A stretch of DNA of 39,255 bases from Ferrovibrio sp. (GCF_029255545.1 NZ_JANLJJ010000020.1:36717-75971); one strand, 5' to 3'; positions 24,557 to 34,980 are shown, counted from the stretch's first letter. The notes: generated from the letters alone by a model not told the origin. Numbers and translations: made by a program.

Positions 24557-25189
24557 GTGCCGGCATCTGTCCGCAACGGAATCAGGGCTGAGGGCAAAGC
24601 CGCCGCCGCGAATGCGGCCGGTGACAAACCCGCGCGCCGCCCGGCACCGCCGGTTGATTACGGCACCCTGCCCAACCATGTCGGCTACCTGCTGCGCCTG
24701 GCTCAGTTGCGGGTCTGGGAGGACTTCTATGCCCGGCTCGGCCCAAGCGGCGTCAGCCCCGCCCTGTTTTCCGCATTGATGCTGATCGACCGCAATCCCG
24801 GCCTGCAGCAGAGCCGGCTGGGCGAAGCCCTGGGCGTCGCCCGTTCGGGCGCCATGACCATGGTGGACCGGCTGGAACGGCTGGGACTGGCGGAACGCCG
24901 CGCCGATCCGCATGATCGCCGCGCCTATGGCCTGTTCCTGACCCCGGCCGGCCAGCGGCAGATGGCCGAATTCATTGCCCAGGTCAAAACCCATGACCGG
25001 CTGATCAACCAGGTTCTGACGCGGGAGGAGCATGACACGCTGATGCACCTGCTGCGCAAGTTCGTCGCCGCGCCGGCCCTGACCGGCGAGGTGCATTCCG
25101 TACTGGACAACGACCCGGTAACATCGCGCACCAAACGCGCCGGCCAATCCGGACGGCGCCAGAATCCACCCAGGGAGGACAGACCATGA
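24557..25189 (+). CDS. MarR family transcriptional regulator
   Basis: A 210-residue winged-helix regulator. The GTG start at 24557 has GGGAGGA 9 bases upstream, and the predicted promoter lies just before it. A basic, Ala-rich leader of about 35 residues precedes the MarR domain, which starts near YGTLPNHVGYLLRLAQLRV. The recognition region is LQQSRLGEALGVARSGAMTM, followed by VDRLERLGLAERRADPHDRRAYGL, where the DPHDRRA stretch is the wing typical of the family. The stop overlaps the start of the binding-protein gene (ATGA at 25186-25189), so the regulator is the first gene of the transporter operon and likely represses it until ligand is present. Confidence 0.92.
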   Translation: MPASVRNGIRAEGKAAAANAAGDKPARRPAPPVDYGTLPNHVGYLLRLAQLRVWEDFYARLGPSGVSPALFSALMLIDRNPGLQQSRLGEALGVARSGAMTMVDRLERLGLAERRADPHDRRAYGLFLTPAGQRQMAEFIAQVKTHDRLINQVLTREEHDTLMHLLRKFVAAPALTGEVHSVLDNDPVTSRTKRAGQSGRRQNPPREDRP

Positions 25190-26418
25190 GCAGCAAGATT
25201 ACCCGCCGCCAGTTCGCCGCTTCGGCGGCAGCCGGCGCCGCCATCGTGGCCGGCGTCGCGCCGTTCAACATCGTTCGTGCCCAACCCAAGGCGCTGAAGA
25301 TCGGCTCGATCCATCCGCGTTCCGGTTTCCAGGCCCAGCTCGGCATTGCCTGCCAGCGCGGCATCGACATCGCCCCGCGCGTGCTCAAGCAGCTTGGCAT
25401 GGGCGCCGATGTCGAGATCATGAACGCCGACACTGAATCGAATGTCGACATTGCCCGCTCGCGCGCAGAAAAGCTGATCAACGACGGCGCCAATGTGCTG
25501 ATTGGCGCCTTCGATTCCGGCCAGTCGGCCGCGATTGCCCAGGTCGCCGAGCAGAAGGGCGTCCCCTACATCATCAACGTGGCCGCCGCCCCGCAGATCA
25601 CCGAACAGGGCTACAAGTTCGTGTTCCGCAATTTCCCGACCGCGCCGATGCTGGTCGGCGATGGCCTCAACCTGATGAAGGCCGTGTTCGAGAAGAGCGG
25701 TATCACGCCTAAGACCGCCGTGTTCATGCATGTGAACGACACCTTCGGCCAGGCCATGGCCGGCGCGATCAAGGCAATGGCGCCACGCTTCAACCTGCCA
25801 TTCCAGATCGTCGAGACCATCGCCTATGACCCGCAGGCCAAGGACCTGTCGGTCGAGATCGCCAAGGCCAAGGCGACCGGCGCCGAGATGGTGATGCCGG
25901 TGACCCGCCTGAACGACGCCATCCTGATGGTGCGCGAGATGGTTAAGCAGCGCTGGGAGCCGAAGATCGTGATGAGCCCCGGCGCGCCGGGCTTCTATGA
26001 GAACCAGTTCTACAAGACCCTGGGCAAGTTCTCGAATTACCTCATCACCAATGTGCCCTGGTACAACCCGCGCTCGTCGATCACCCAGAAGCTGCTCGAC
26101 GAGTTCACCAAATCCTACAAGAATGAGTTGTTCGAGCTGAATGTCGGCTTCTCGTTCGAGGCGGTGATGGTGGCCGTCGATGCCTTCAATCGTGCCAAGA
26201 GCACGGATGGCAAGGCGCTGGCCGACGCGATCCGCCTGACCAAGATCGACAACCACGTGATGGCCGGCGGCACCCTGCAGTTCAACGAAAAGGGCCAGAA
26301 CGTCAACATCAAGTCGGTGACGCTGCAGAATCTGGACCAGCGGCCGAAAGTGGTGCTGCCGCTTGACATCGCGGAGGATAACCTGCTCCTGCCGATGCCG
26401 AGCTGGAGCAAGCGCTGA
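25186..26418 (+). CDS. ABC transporter substrate-binding protein, branched-chain amino acid (LivJ/K) type
   Basis: A 410-residue periplasmic binding protein of the type I leucine/isoleucine/valine family. It starts MSSKITRRQFAASAAAGAAI, which has a twin-arginine-like motif and a signal peptide ending near IVRAQP, so it may be exported folded by Tat. The mature part begins KALKIGSIHPRSGFQAQLG and includes GAFDSGQSAAIAQVAEQKGVPYI and VFMHVNDTFGQAMAGAIK, standard segments of the family. The family also binds aromatic acids, urea and amides, and the MarR regulator makes a non-amino-acid ligand quite possible. Coupled by overlap to the MarR gene and followed by permeases and ATPases. Confidence 0.92.
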   Translation: MSSKITRRQFAASAAAGAAIVAGVAPFNIVRAQPKALKIGSIHPRSGFQAQLGIACQRGIDIAPRVLKQLGMGADVEIMNADTESNVDIARSRAEKLINDGANVLIGAFDSGQSAAIAQVAEQKGVPYIINVAAAPQITEQGYKFVFRNFPTAPMLVGDGLNLMKAVFEKSGITPKTAVFMHVNDTFGQAMAGAIKAMAPRFNLPFQIVETIAYDPQAKDLSVEIAKAKATGAEMVMPVTRLNDAILMVREMVKQRWEPKIVMSPGAPGFYENQFYKTLGKFSNYLITNVPWYNPRSSITQKLLDEFTKSYKNELFELNVGFSFEAVMVAVDAFNRAKSTDGKALADAIRLTKIDNHVMAGGTLQFNEKGQNVNIKSVTLQNLDQRPKVVLPLDIAEDNLLLPMPSWSKR

Positions 26419-26451
26419 TCTGAAACCGACCACACGCACTGTAAAACCGTC

Positions 26452-27321
26452 ATGCCAACAGAACTTGTTTTCACCGTCGCATTGCAGGGCATTCTGACCG
26501 GACTGGTCTATGGCCTGATGGCGCTCGGCCTGTCGGTGATCTTCGGTGTGGTGCGTGTGGTCAACTTCGCCCATGGCGAGATGATGACGATCGCCTCCTA
26601 TGGAGCGATCGTCGCCTTCGGCGCCTGGAATATCGATCCGCTGGTGGCGATGGTGCCGATCGCGGTGATCCTGTTCGCGCTGGGTTATGCGATGCAGGCC
26701 GCTCTGATCAACCCCTTCATCAACCGGCCGGAGCACAGCCAGTTCATCCTGCTGGCCGCCGTGGCGATCATCATGGTGAATGGCCTGCTGATGATCTTCG
26801 GCCCGGATGCCCGCAGCGTGCTGGTGGATTATTCGCTCGACTCGATCGAGATCGGCCCCCTGCTGGTCGACAAGGTGCGCGTCATCACCGCGACGATGGC
26901 GCTGGCAATCACCGCCGCCCTGTTCGCCTTCTTCAAGCTCAGCCATACCGGCAAGGCAATCCGCGCCTGCGCCGACAACCATCTCGGCGCCCTGGTGATC
27001 GGCCTCAACGTCAAGCAGCTTTATGCGCTGACCTTCGGCATCGGCTCGGCCTGCGTCGGCGCCGCCGGCGCCATGATGACGCTCTTGATCGACACCACGC
27101 CAAATATTGGTCCGGTCTTCACCCTGCAGGCCTTTGTCATCGTGATCATCGGCGGCCTGGGCTCGATGCCCGGCGCGCTGCTCGGCGGCGTACTGATCGG
27201 CCTGTCGGAAGCGATGTCGGGCCTGTTCTTCGCGCCATCGGCCAAAACCATGTTCGGCGTCGCCATCCTGATCCTCGTTCTTCTGTTCCGGCCGCAGGGC
27301 CTGCTGGGGCGCAAAGCATGA
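26452..27321 (+). CDS. Branched-chain amino acid type ABC transporter permease (LivH family)
   Basis: A 289-residue inner-membrane permease with about eight helices. It opens with FTVALQGILTGLVYGLMALG and has the conserved VVNFAHGEMM segment near residue 40, a signature of LivH. The cytoplasmic coupling region includes TGKAIRACADNHLGALVIGLNV around residues 165-185. The C-terminal FAPSAKTMFGVAILILVLLFRPQGLLG is also typical. The gene starts 33 bases after the binding-protein stop and overlaps the next permease as ATGA. It pairs with the LivM-type protein to form the pore. Confidence 0.94.
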   Translation: MPTELVFTVALQGILTGLVYGLMALGLSVIFGVVRVVNFAHGEMMTIASYGAIVAFGAWNIDPLVAMVPIAVILFALGYAMQAALINPFINRPEHSQFILLAAVAIIMVNGLLMIFGPDARSVLVDYSLDSIEIGPLLVDKVRVITATMALAITAALFAFFKLSHTGKAIRACADNHLGALVIGLNVKQLYALTFGIGSACVGAAGAMMTLLIDTTPNIGPVFTLQAFVIVIIGGLGSMPGALLGGVLIGLSEAMSGLFFAPSAKTMFGVAILILVLLFRPQGLLGRKA

Positions 27322-28319
27322 TTTCCCGCCTGATTGATGGCGTGCCGCGGCGCGCCCTGGTTCTGCTTGGCCTGCTGCTAGCCGGTTTGCTGGTCGCGCC
27401 GCTGGTGGTGGATGCCTATATCCTCTCGATCCTGATCCTGGTGCTGTATTTCGCCTATACCGGCCAGGCCTGGAACGTGATGATGGGTTTTGCCGGCCAG
27501 CTCAGCCTGGGCCATTCGCTCTATGTCGGCATCGCCGCCTATACGGCGGCCGCGCTGTATGTGCATTTCGGCATCGGACCCTGGGCCGGCGTGCTGCCGG
27601 CCATCGCCATCTCGATGGCAGCCGGCCTGGTGATCGGCTTCCTTGCCTTCCGCTTCGGCATCAGCGGCGTGTATTTCGCCCTGCTGACCATCGCGTTTGC
27701 TGAATTCACCCGCGTCGGCTTCGACCATTTCGCCTGGGTGAACGGCTCGGGCGGCTTCTTCCTGCCGGTGACGCAGCAGGCCGCCAGCGATCCGCTCAAC
27801 CTGCGCGGTTCACCGACCATGTTCTATTACATCCTGCTGGCCGTCACCGTACTGGCCTTCCTGTTCTGCCGCTGGCTGCTGACCGGACGCATCGGCTATT
27901 ATTGGCTGGCGATCCGCGAGGAACCCGAGGCCGCGCAGACGCTGGGCATTAACGTGTTCCGCTACAAGATGATCGCCGTCGCCATCTCGTCGGGCATGAC
28001 AGCCCTGAGCGGCGTGTTCTTCGCCTTCTATTACAACAACCTGTTCCCCGAGCAGATCTTCAGCATGTCGCGCTCGATCGAGCTGATCCTCGGCCCGATC
28101 ATCGGCGGCGTCGGCTCGCTGTTCGGGCCGATCCTCGGCGCCTTCGTCCTGACCGCACTGGCCGAGGTGGTCACCGAGATCATGCATGCGCTGGGCTATG
28201 AAATCCCCGGCATCAAGCAGGTCTTCTATGGCATCTGTCTGCTGGCGGTGATCATCTACCTGCCGCATGGCATCTGGCCGCCGCTGCGCAAACGACTCGG
28301 CCTGGAGGATCGGTCATGA
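27318..28319 (+). CDS. Branched-chain amino acid type ABC transporter permease (LivM family)
   Basis: A 333-residue permease, the second half of the pore. Characteristic segments are NVMMGFAGQLSLGHSLYVGIAAY (described by its ends) around residues 52-75, FRFGISGVYFALLTIAFAE near 113-130, and the coupling loop REEPEAAQTLGINVFRYKM around 196-214. C-terminal KQVFYGICLLAVIIYLPHGI is standard. About ten membrane helices are predicted. Start and stop both overlap neighbours as ATGA, giving a tight operon. Confidence 0.94.
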   Translation: MISRLIDGVPRRALVLLGLLLAGLLVAPLVVDAYILSILILVLYFAYTGQAWNVMMGFAGQLSLGHSLYVGIAAYTAAALYVHFGIGPWAGVLPAIAISMAAGLVIGFLAFRFGISGVYFALLTIAFAEFTRVGFDHFAWVNGSGGFFLPVTQQAASDPLNLRGSPTMFYYILLAVTVLAFLFCRWLLTGRIGYYWLAIREEPEAAQTLGINVFRYKMIAVAISSGMTALSGVFFAFYYNNLFPEQIFSMSRSIELILGPIIGGVGSLFGPILGAFVLTALAEVVTEIMHALGYEIPGIKQVFYGICLLAVIIYLPHGIWPPLRKRLGLEDRS

Positions 28320-29043
28320 CCGAATCCCTCCTCGTTGTCGACGGCATCTCGAAAAGCTTTCGCGGCCTGCGCGCCGTCAGCCAGGCCTCGCTGGTCGTGC
28401 CGCAGGGCGGCATCGTCAGCCTGATCGGCCCGAATGGCGCCGGCAAGACCACCTGCTTCAACATGGTGGCCGGCGTGTTCCGCCCCGATGAAGGCAGCAT
28501 CACCTTTGACGGCCGGCGCATCGAAGGCCTGCGACCGGACCAGATCTGCCATGCCGGCATCGGCCGCACCTTCCAGATCGTCAAGCCATTCAAGGAGCTG
28601 ACCGCACTGGAGAACGTGATCGTCGGCGCTTTGCGCGCGACCAGCGATGTCCGGCAGGCGCGCAGGAAGGCCGAGGCGGTGCTGGACCAGCTTGGCATGA
28701 CCGACAAGCGCAACCAGCCGGCCGCGCAGCTCACATTGCCTGAGCGCAAGCGACTGGAAGTGGCGCGCGCGCTGGCGACAGAGCCCAAACTGCTGCTGCT
28801 GGACGAGGTGATGGCCGGCCTGCGTCCGACCGAGACCGACCAGATGGTGGCGGTGTTCCGCGAACTGAACGCCAAACACGGCATGACCATCCTGCTGATC
28901 GAACATGTGATGCGCGCGGTGATGGCTTTGTCGCAGCAGGTGGTGGTGTTGCATCACGGCCAGGTGATCGCCAGTGGCGCGCCGGAGGATGTGGTGCGCG
29001 ACCCGGCCGTGCTGGAATGCTATCTCGGCGAGGAGGTGGAGGC

Positions 29044-29047
<4 letters not shown>
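28316..29047 (+). CDS. Branched-chain amino acid type ABC transporter ATP-binding protein (LivG family)
   Basis: A 243-residue ATPase. Walker A is GPNGAGKTTCF near residue 38, the Q-loop region is GIGRTFQIVKPF, and Walker B is LLLLDEVMAGL. The signature region reads LTLPERKRLEVARAL instead of LSxGQ; this LTLPERKRLE form is common in LivG-type ATPases and should not be read as loss of function. The H-loop is LLIEHVMRAVM. The insert after the Walker A is shorter than in Escherichia coli LivG, which fits its 243-residue length. Its stop overlaps the LivF-type start. Confidence 0.94.
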
Positions 29048-29751
<704 letters not shown>

Positions 29752-29754
29752 CTA

Positions 29755-29780
29755 AAAAGGCCACCTTGCGGTGGCCTTTT
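29755..29780 (+). terminator. Intrinsic terminator of the MarR/Liv-type operon, probably bidirectional
   Basis: AAAAGGCCACC (29755-29765), loop TTGC, GGTGGCCTTTT (29770-29780). The perfect 11-bp stem has A on one side and T on the other, so it can serve both the rightward transporter operon and the leftward fumarase unit, whose stop lies at 29786. Confidence 0.92.
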
Positions 29781-29785
29781 GCTGT

Positions 29786-31396
<1,611 letters not shown>

Positions 31397-31450
31397 TCTA
31401 TTCTCCGGGGCTGCGGATCGGGAAAGGCGGCTGGCTGGAGCCGTATGGGG

Positions 31451-31954
31451 TCAGGTCTTTTTCTTGCGGAAGGCATCCAGCGCGACGACATCGCCGGTCT
31501 TGCGCTCACCCGCGTCTTCGCCGGCTGGCGTGGCGGGAGTCGCCTCGGCCTCGCCGACCGGGGACGGGCTGCTGATGGCCGGCCGCGCTTCCATGTTGGG
31601 CGCGACGCGGAACTGCAGGCCGAACTGCACGCTGGGATCGGCAAAGGCGGTGATTGCCGCATAGGGGATCACCAGGCGCTCGGGCACCTTGTTGAAGCTG
31701 AGCGTGATCTGGAAGGCCTCCTCCTGCGCTTCCAGCCCCCAATACTGGTGCTGCAGCACGATGGTCATCTCTTCCGGATAGCGTTCGTGCAGGTAATCCG
31801 GCAGTTCGACGCCGGGCTGGTCGGTGCGGAAGGTGACGTAGAAATGGTGATTGCCGGGCAGGCCGAATTCAGCGACGCGCTTCAGCGCCTCGCGCACCGC
31901 ACCGCGCAGGGCAGTTTCCACCAACTGGTTGTAGTCGAGCAGCTTGCCGGCCAT
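31451..31954 (-). CDS. sspB: ClpXP adaptor SspB (alphaproteobacterial form)
   Basis: A 167-residue adaptor that binds ssrA-tagged proteins and hands them to the ClpXP protease. The substrate-binding domain covers residues 1-110 and starts MAGKLLDYNQLVETALRG, with HHFYVTFRTDQPGVELPDYL and AFQITLSFNKVPERLVIPY. A flexible Pro/Ala/Glu-rich linker (about 118-150) leads to the C-terminal GDVVALDAFRKKK, the ClpX-docking tail of this family. It is encoded on the same strand as, and about 150 bases downstream of, the ssrA gene whose tag it should recognise. Fumarase follows. Confidence 0.95.
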   Translation of the reverse strand: MAGKLLDYNQLVETALRGAVREALKRVAEFGLPGNHHFYVTFRTDQPGVELPDYLHERYPEEMTIVLQHQYWGLEAQEEAFQITLSFNKVPERLVIPYAAITAFADPSVQFGLQFRVAPNMEARPAISSPSPVGEAEATPATPAGEDAGERKTGDVVALDAFRKKKT

Positions 31955-32040
31955 GACTAATCTTCTCGGGGACGCAATGCAGGCATTTTACCCTTCCCGT
32001 TCCAGGGGTTCAATTCCAAGCCGGCCGCCAAAGGCCGGTC

Positions 32041-32070
32041 TTCCACAGGATTTCGGCCTTCCACGGGATT
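32041..32070. repeat. Imperfect 12-bp direct repeat TTCCACrGGATT
   Basis: TTCCACAGGATT (32041-32052) and TTCCACGGGATT (32059-32070) differ at one base and lie in the trailer between ssrA and sspB. The same gap holds two simple hairpins, CCGGCC/GGCCGG (32021-32038) and CCGCC-TACG-GGCGG (32075-32088). Neither has a T-tract. They may be processing or stability elements of the ssrA transcript. Confidence 0.5.
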
Positions 32071-32103
32071 AATGCCGCCTACGGGCGGATATCGGGGAGA
32101 AGT

Positions 32104-32378
32104 GGGGGGCTTCTGTTGCCCGGCGCCCCCCGAGCCGCGCTTACCTATTAGGCAGCGAGTGCAACGCTATTGTCGTTGGCACTTAGAGATTGACCCGATA
32201 ACGGCGGTATCATGCCGGGCAAAAACCGAGCCTTTATTGCGCACGTCGAGCCTGATTCGCCCCCATCATCAACCCGGCCGGGAATGTGTCCGGGCTCATG
32301 GTGGAGGCGCCGGGTACTGCCCCCGGGTCCGTTACGCCTATGCCGCGCGGCGTTTATCGCCATAGTCGGTTTCCCGAC
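32104..32378 (-). ncRNA. ssrA: Two-piece, circularly permuted tmRNA gene
   Basis: Read on the minus strand, the acceptor piece comes first and the coding piece second, the order known from alphaproteobacterial split tmRNAs. The acceptor piece ends in CGCCTCC-ACCA (32309-32299) and has a perfect 5-bp T-stem, CCGGG/CCCGG, with a non-standard loop GGCAGTA. A 34-base spacer (32298-32265) follows. The coding piece then starts GGGGGCG (32264-32258), which pairs with CGCCTCC over 7 bp, with a G-U at the third pair, the alanine identity element. The segment GAATCAGGCTCGACG is the D-like region near the 5' end. The tag frame is at 32180-32151. A hairpin GGGGGGC/GCCCCCC at 32131-32104 lies near the 3' end. 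The outer limits are approximate; mature ends are set by processing. Confidence 0.9.
32148..32180 (-). other. ssrA: tmRNA tag reading frame (ANDNSVALAA, stop)
   Basis: Codons GCC AAC GAC AAT AGC GTT, then GCA CTC GCT GCC and TAA, read ANDNSVALAA from 32180 to 32151, with the stop at 32150-32148 and a second in-frame TAG right after it. ANDN at the start and ALAA at the end are the hallmarks of alphaproteobacterial ssrA tags; the AA end is the ClpX degron and the AND region is the SspB site. The preceding UAAGU resembles the element that sets the resume codon. Confidence 0.92.
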
Positions 32379-32384
32379 AGACCC

Positions 32385-32413
32385 AATGTAGGGGGTCGGG
32401 GGCGGTTTTTGAA
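32385..32413 (-). promoter_or_regulatory. Promoter of ssrA
   Basis: On the minus strand TTCAAA (32413-32408), a 17-base spacer and TACATT (32390-32385) form a sigma-70-like promoter, four of six matches in each hexamer. Transcription would begin near 32378, just before the acceptor piece. Confidence 0.5.
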
Positions 32414-32431
32414 GGCCCGCGGCCCAAAGGG

Positions 32432-32462
32432 TTTTCCGGCGCTTTTCCGGGGGCTTTTCCGG
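32432..32462. repeat. Three helically phased TTTTCCGG repeats upstream of ssrA
   Basis: TTTTCCGG occurs at 32432-32439, 32443-32450 and 32455-32462, steps of 11 and 12 bp. On the ssrA strand these are CCGGAAAA, so four-base A-tracts lie on one face of the helix at about -55 to -85 from the predicted ssrA start. Two T5 tracts (32506-32510, 32523-32527) lie farther out. The arrangement could bend DNA or act as an UP-like element. Confidence 0.6.
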
Positions 32463-32610
32463 ACTCCCGGGCGGGTGGCCGGGAGCGGTGCGGCGGAACC
32501 GGGGCTTTTTCAGACCCAGGACTTTTTGAGACTCGGCCCGCCGGTCTATAACCACCTGCCTTTCGCCCGGCGACCCGAGTCGCCGGACTTTGCCCGCCGG
32601 AGAGACCCGC

Positions 32611-33549
32611 ATGACCATGACGCCGGAACAGGCCGCCGAGATCGCCGCCCTGCGCAGCCAGTCCCAGCCGACCCGCCGCGCCACCGTGCCGGCGCTGGAG
32701 GACATCCTCTACGAACCGCTCAATGTGCTCGATCATGGCTTCGTCCGCGTCATCGACTACATGGGCGACGACAGCGCCGTGGTACAGGCCGCCCGCGTCT
32801 CCTATGGCCGTGGCACCAAGAAGATCAGCGAGGATCGCGGCCTGATCAACTACCTGATGCGGCACCGGCATACCACGCCGTTCGAGATGTGCGAGATCAA
32901 GTATCACGTCAAGCTGCCGATCTTCGTGGCACGGCAGTGGATCCGCCATCGCACCGCCAACGTCAACGAATATTCGGCGCGCTATTCGATCCTGGACAAC
33001 GAATTCTACATCCCCGCCGCCGACCAGCTGGCGGCGCAGTCGAGCTCCAACCGCCAGGGCCGGGGCGATCTGCTGACCGGCGCGGAAGCCGCGCGGGTGC
33101 TGGACCTGCTGAAGCGCGACGCGATGCAGTCCTATGCCTCCTACGAGGAAATGCTGAACGAGCGGCCGGATGGCAGCAAGCGCGACGAAAGCCGCGAGGG
33201 TCTGGCGCGCGAACTGGCGCGTATGAATCTGACGCTGAATTTCTATACCCAGTGGTACTGGAAGACCGACCTGCTGAACCTGCTGCATTTCCTCAGCCTG
33301 CGCGCCGACGGCCATGCGCAGTATGAAATCCGCGTCTATGCCGAGGCGATGCTGGATACCGTGAAACGCTGGGTGCCGGCCTGCTACGACGCCTTCATGG
33401 AATACCGCGTTGGCGGCGCCAGCCTGTCGGCCACGGCGCTGAAAACGGTGCGGCGCATGCTGGCCGGGGAAACCGTCGATCAGGCCGGCTCAGGCCTGAG
33501 CGCGCGGGAATGGCGCGAATTAATGGCTGTGCTCAAGCCGGAGGCCTGA
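32611..33549 (+). CDS. thyX: FAD-dependent thymidylate synthase
   Basis: A 312-residue flavin-dependent enzyme that methylates dUMP to dTMP with methylene-tetrahydrofolate and NADPH. The ThyX motif RHR-X7-S is present as [11 protein letters not shown] (residues 112-122) and is followed by ARYS. Other family parts are [20 protein letters not shown] near 80-100 and [20 protein letters not shown] near 210-230. The start at 32611 has GGAGAG 6 bases upstream; an in-frame ATG at 32590 is less likely. Length is at the long end of the family, with a 40-residue N-terminal lead. It is divergent from ssrA. Presence of thyA elsewhere cannot be judged. Confidence 0.96.
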   Translation: MTMTPEQAAEIAALRSQSQPTRRATVPALEDILYEPLNVLDHGFVRVIDYMGDDSAVVQAARVSYGRGTKKISEDRGLINYLMRHRHTTPFEMCEIKYHVKLPIFVARQWIRHRTANVNEYSARYSILDNEFYIPAADQLAAQSSSNRQGRGDLLTGAEAARVLDLLKRDAMQSYASYEEMLNERPDGSKRDESREGLARELARMNLTLNFYTQWYWKTDLLNLLHFLSLRADGHAQYEIRVYAEAMLDTVKRWVPACYDAFMEYRVGGASLSATALKTVRRMLAGETVDQAGSGLSAREWRELMAVLKPEA

Positions 33550-33576
33550 GCAGAACCGGGCGGCGCGAAGCCGGGA

Positions 33577-34779
33577 TCAGCGCGCCAGAGCCGCGCGCGC
33601 GGCCCGGCGGCTGATGATCCAGACCACGGCGCCGAATACAGCCGTGCCGGCGAATGCTAGGGCAAGGGCCAGCGGGTCGCCGGCCGGAACCAGCGCATTG
33701 ACCGCAGACCCCAGGCCGCCACCGGCGGTCTGCAGGAAACCCGACAGGGCCGCGCCGGCGCCGAGCGTAGCCGGATTGACGCCGACCGCGCCCACCACCG
33801 AATTGGGCATTGCCAGCCCCATGCCGATGGCCCAGATCAAGCGCAGCAGGATGATCGCCATCACGCTCGGCTCGACCAGCGCCACATACAGTGCCATGCC
33901 CACACCGCCCAGCAGGGTGAAGATCACGCCGGCATCAATCATGCGCAGCAGGCCGAGCCGGCCGCCCAGCCATGACGACAGCAGCGCGCCGATGAAGAAG
34001 CCGGCACTGCCGAGCGCGATCAGGATGCCGTAATTCACGGCGCTCAAATCCATGGTGCCAATCAGCACGGCCGGAGCGCCGGCGCTGAAGCCGTGCAGGC
34101 CGGCGAAAATCGCCAGATTGAGCAGCCCGAAGGTGAGGAAGGCGCGGTTGGACAGCAGGAAGGCATAAGCCGCGACAATGCCACGCAGCAGCGAACCATT
34201 CGCGGCAGCCGGGATATGGGTCTCCGGCAGGCGACGGACCAGGATCAGCAGCACCGCCAGGGTGATGCCGCCGTTGATCCAGAAATTGATCCGCCAGTCG
34301 AGATAATGCTCAACCAGTCCACCAAGCACCGGCGCGATGATTGGCGCCAGCGCCAGAGAGGCAGAGATCACCGAGGTCGCCCGGGCCGCCTGCTGACGGT
34401 CGTAGACATCGTTGACGATGGCACGACCGGTGGCCATCGCGCTGGCCGCGCCTAGGCCCTGCACGGCCCGCGCCCAGAGCAGGGCCGACAGGCTGTCGGC
34501 CAGGGCACACGCGACGGAACCGAATACCATGATAGCCAAGCCGCCCAGCAGCAGGGGCCGGCGGCCGTAACGGTCGCTGAGCGGGCCGTAAACCAGCTGC
34601 CCGCCGGCAAAGGTGACGAAATATACGGTCAGGGTCAGGGGCAGCATGTCGACCGGAACCGCCAATGCCTCGCTGATCGCCGGCAGCGAGGGCAAATACA
34701 TCGTCGCCGCCAGAATCCCGTTTGCGAACAGGATGGTAAGCAGCAAGAGCAGGCCTGCGGGAGGAGGCGGTTTCGACAT
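33577..34779 (-). CDS. MFS multidrug efflux transporter, Bcr/CflA family
   Basis: A 400-residue drug/proton antiporter with 12 predicted helices. Characteristic features are NGILAATMYLPSLPAISEAL in helix 1, the loop 2-3 motif GPLSDRYGRRPLLLGG, and RAVQGLGAASAMATGRAIVND in helices 4-5. These place it in the Bcr/CflA group (DHA1 family), whose members export bicyclomycin, sulfonamides or other compounds; the actual substrate is unknown. It is convergent with thyX, 27 bases between stops, and its start faces the receiver gene at 34981. No adjacent regulator is seen. Confidence 0.93.
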   Translation of the reverse strand: MSKPPPPAGLLLLLTILFANGILAATMYLPSLPAISEALAVPVDMLPLTLTVYFVTFAGGQLVYGPLSDRYGRRPLLLGGLAIMVFGSVACALADSLSALLWARAVQGLGAASAMATGRAIVNDVYDRQQAARATSVISASLALAPIIAPVLGGLVEHYLDWRINFWINGGITLAVLLILVRRLPETHIPAAANGSLLRGIVAAYAFLLSNRAFLTFGLLNLAIFAGLHGFSAGAPAVLIGTMDLSAVNYGILIALGSAGFFIGALLSSWLGGRLGLLRMIDAGVIFTLLGGVGMALYVALVEPSVMAIILLRLIWAIGMGLAMPNSVVGAVGVNPATLGAGAALSGFLQTAGGGLGSAVNALVPAGDPLALALAFAGTAVFGAVVWIISRRAARAALAR

Positions 34780-34850
34780 GCTTGAGAGGCAGCCAGAGCC
34801 AAGGGTAGAATGATCAGCCGCGCTACCCGCTTTAAAGTGTCGCGGATCGG

Positions 34851-34879
34851 TTGGCTTCGCTCGACCACCAGTATATATA
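34851..34879 (+). promoter_or_regulatory. Candidate promoter of the receiver/Hpt-like pair
   Basis: TTGGCT (34851-34856), a 17-base spacer and TATATA (34874-34879) resemble a sigma-70 promoter, four of six matches each. An overlapping TATGAT (34878-34883) is an alternative -10. The leader to the ATG at 34981 would be about 95 bases. Confidence 0.4.
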
Positions 34880-34980
34880 TGATCGCAAAAGTATTTCTAC
34901 GATTCTAGCGCCTATCGCCCGGGTGGAGGGGCGGCGCCGGAAATCGCCGCAGGGAGTCGCAAGGGGGCTTTCGCTCAGGG

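Noticed and set aside
24925-26982. 685-codon open frame on the minus strand
   Set aside because: It is antisense to the binding protein and LivH-type permease. Composition is biased and there is no recognisable domain.
28739-28783. LivG-type ATPase signature LTLPERKRLE as a sign of a defective ABC ATPase
   Set aside because: This variant is common in LivG-type proteins, and Walker A, Walker B and the H-loop are intact.
32148-32705. 185-codon open frame on the minus strand ending in ANDNSVALAA
   Set aside because: Only the last ten codons matter; they are the tmRNA tag. The rest runs through the acceptor piece, the promoter and the divergent thyX start.
32286-33326. 346-codon plus-strand frame upstream of and across thyX
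   Set aside because: It overlaps thyX in another frame and crosses the ssrA acceptor piece. It has no family features.
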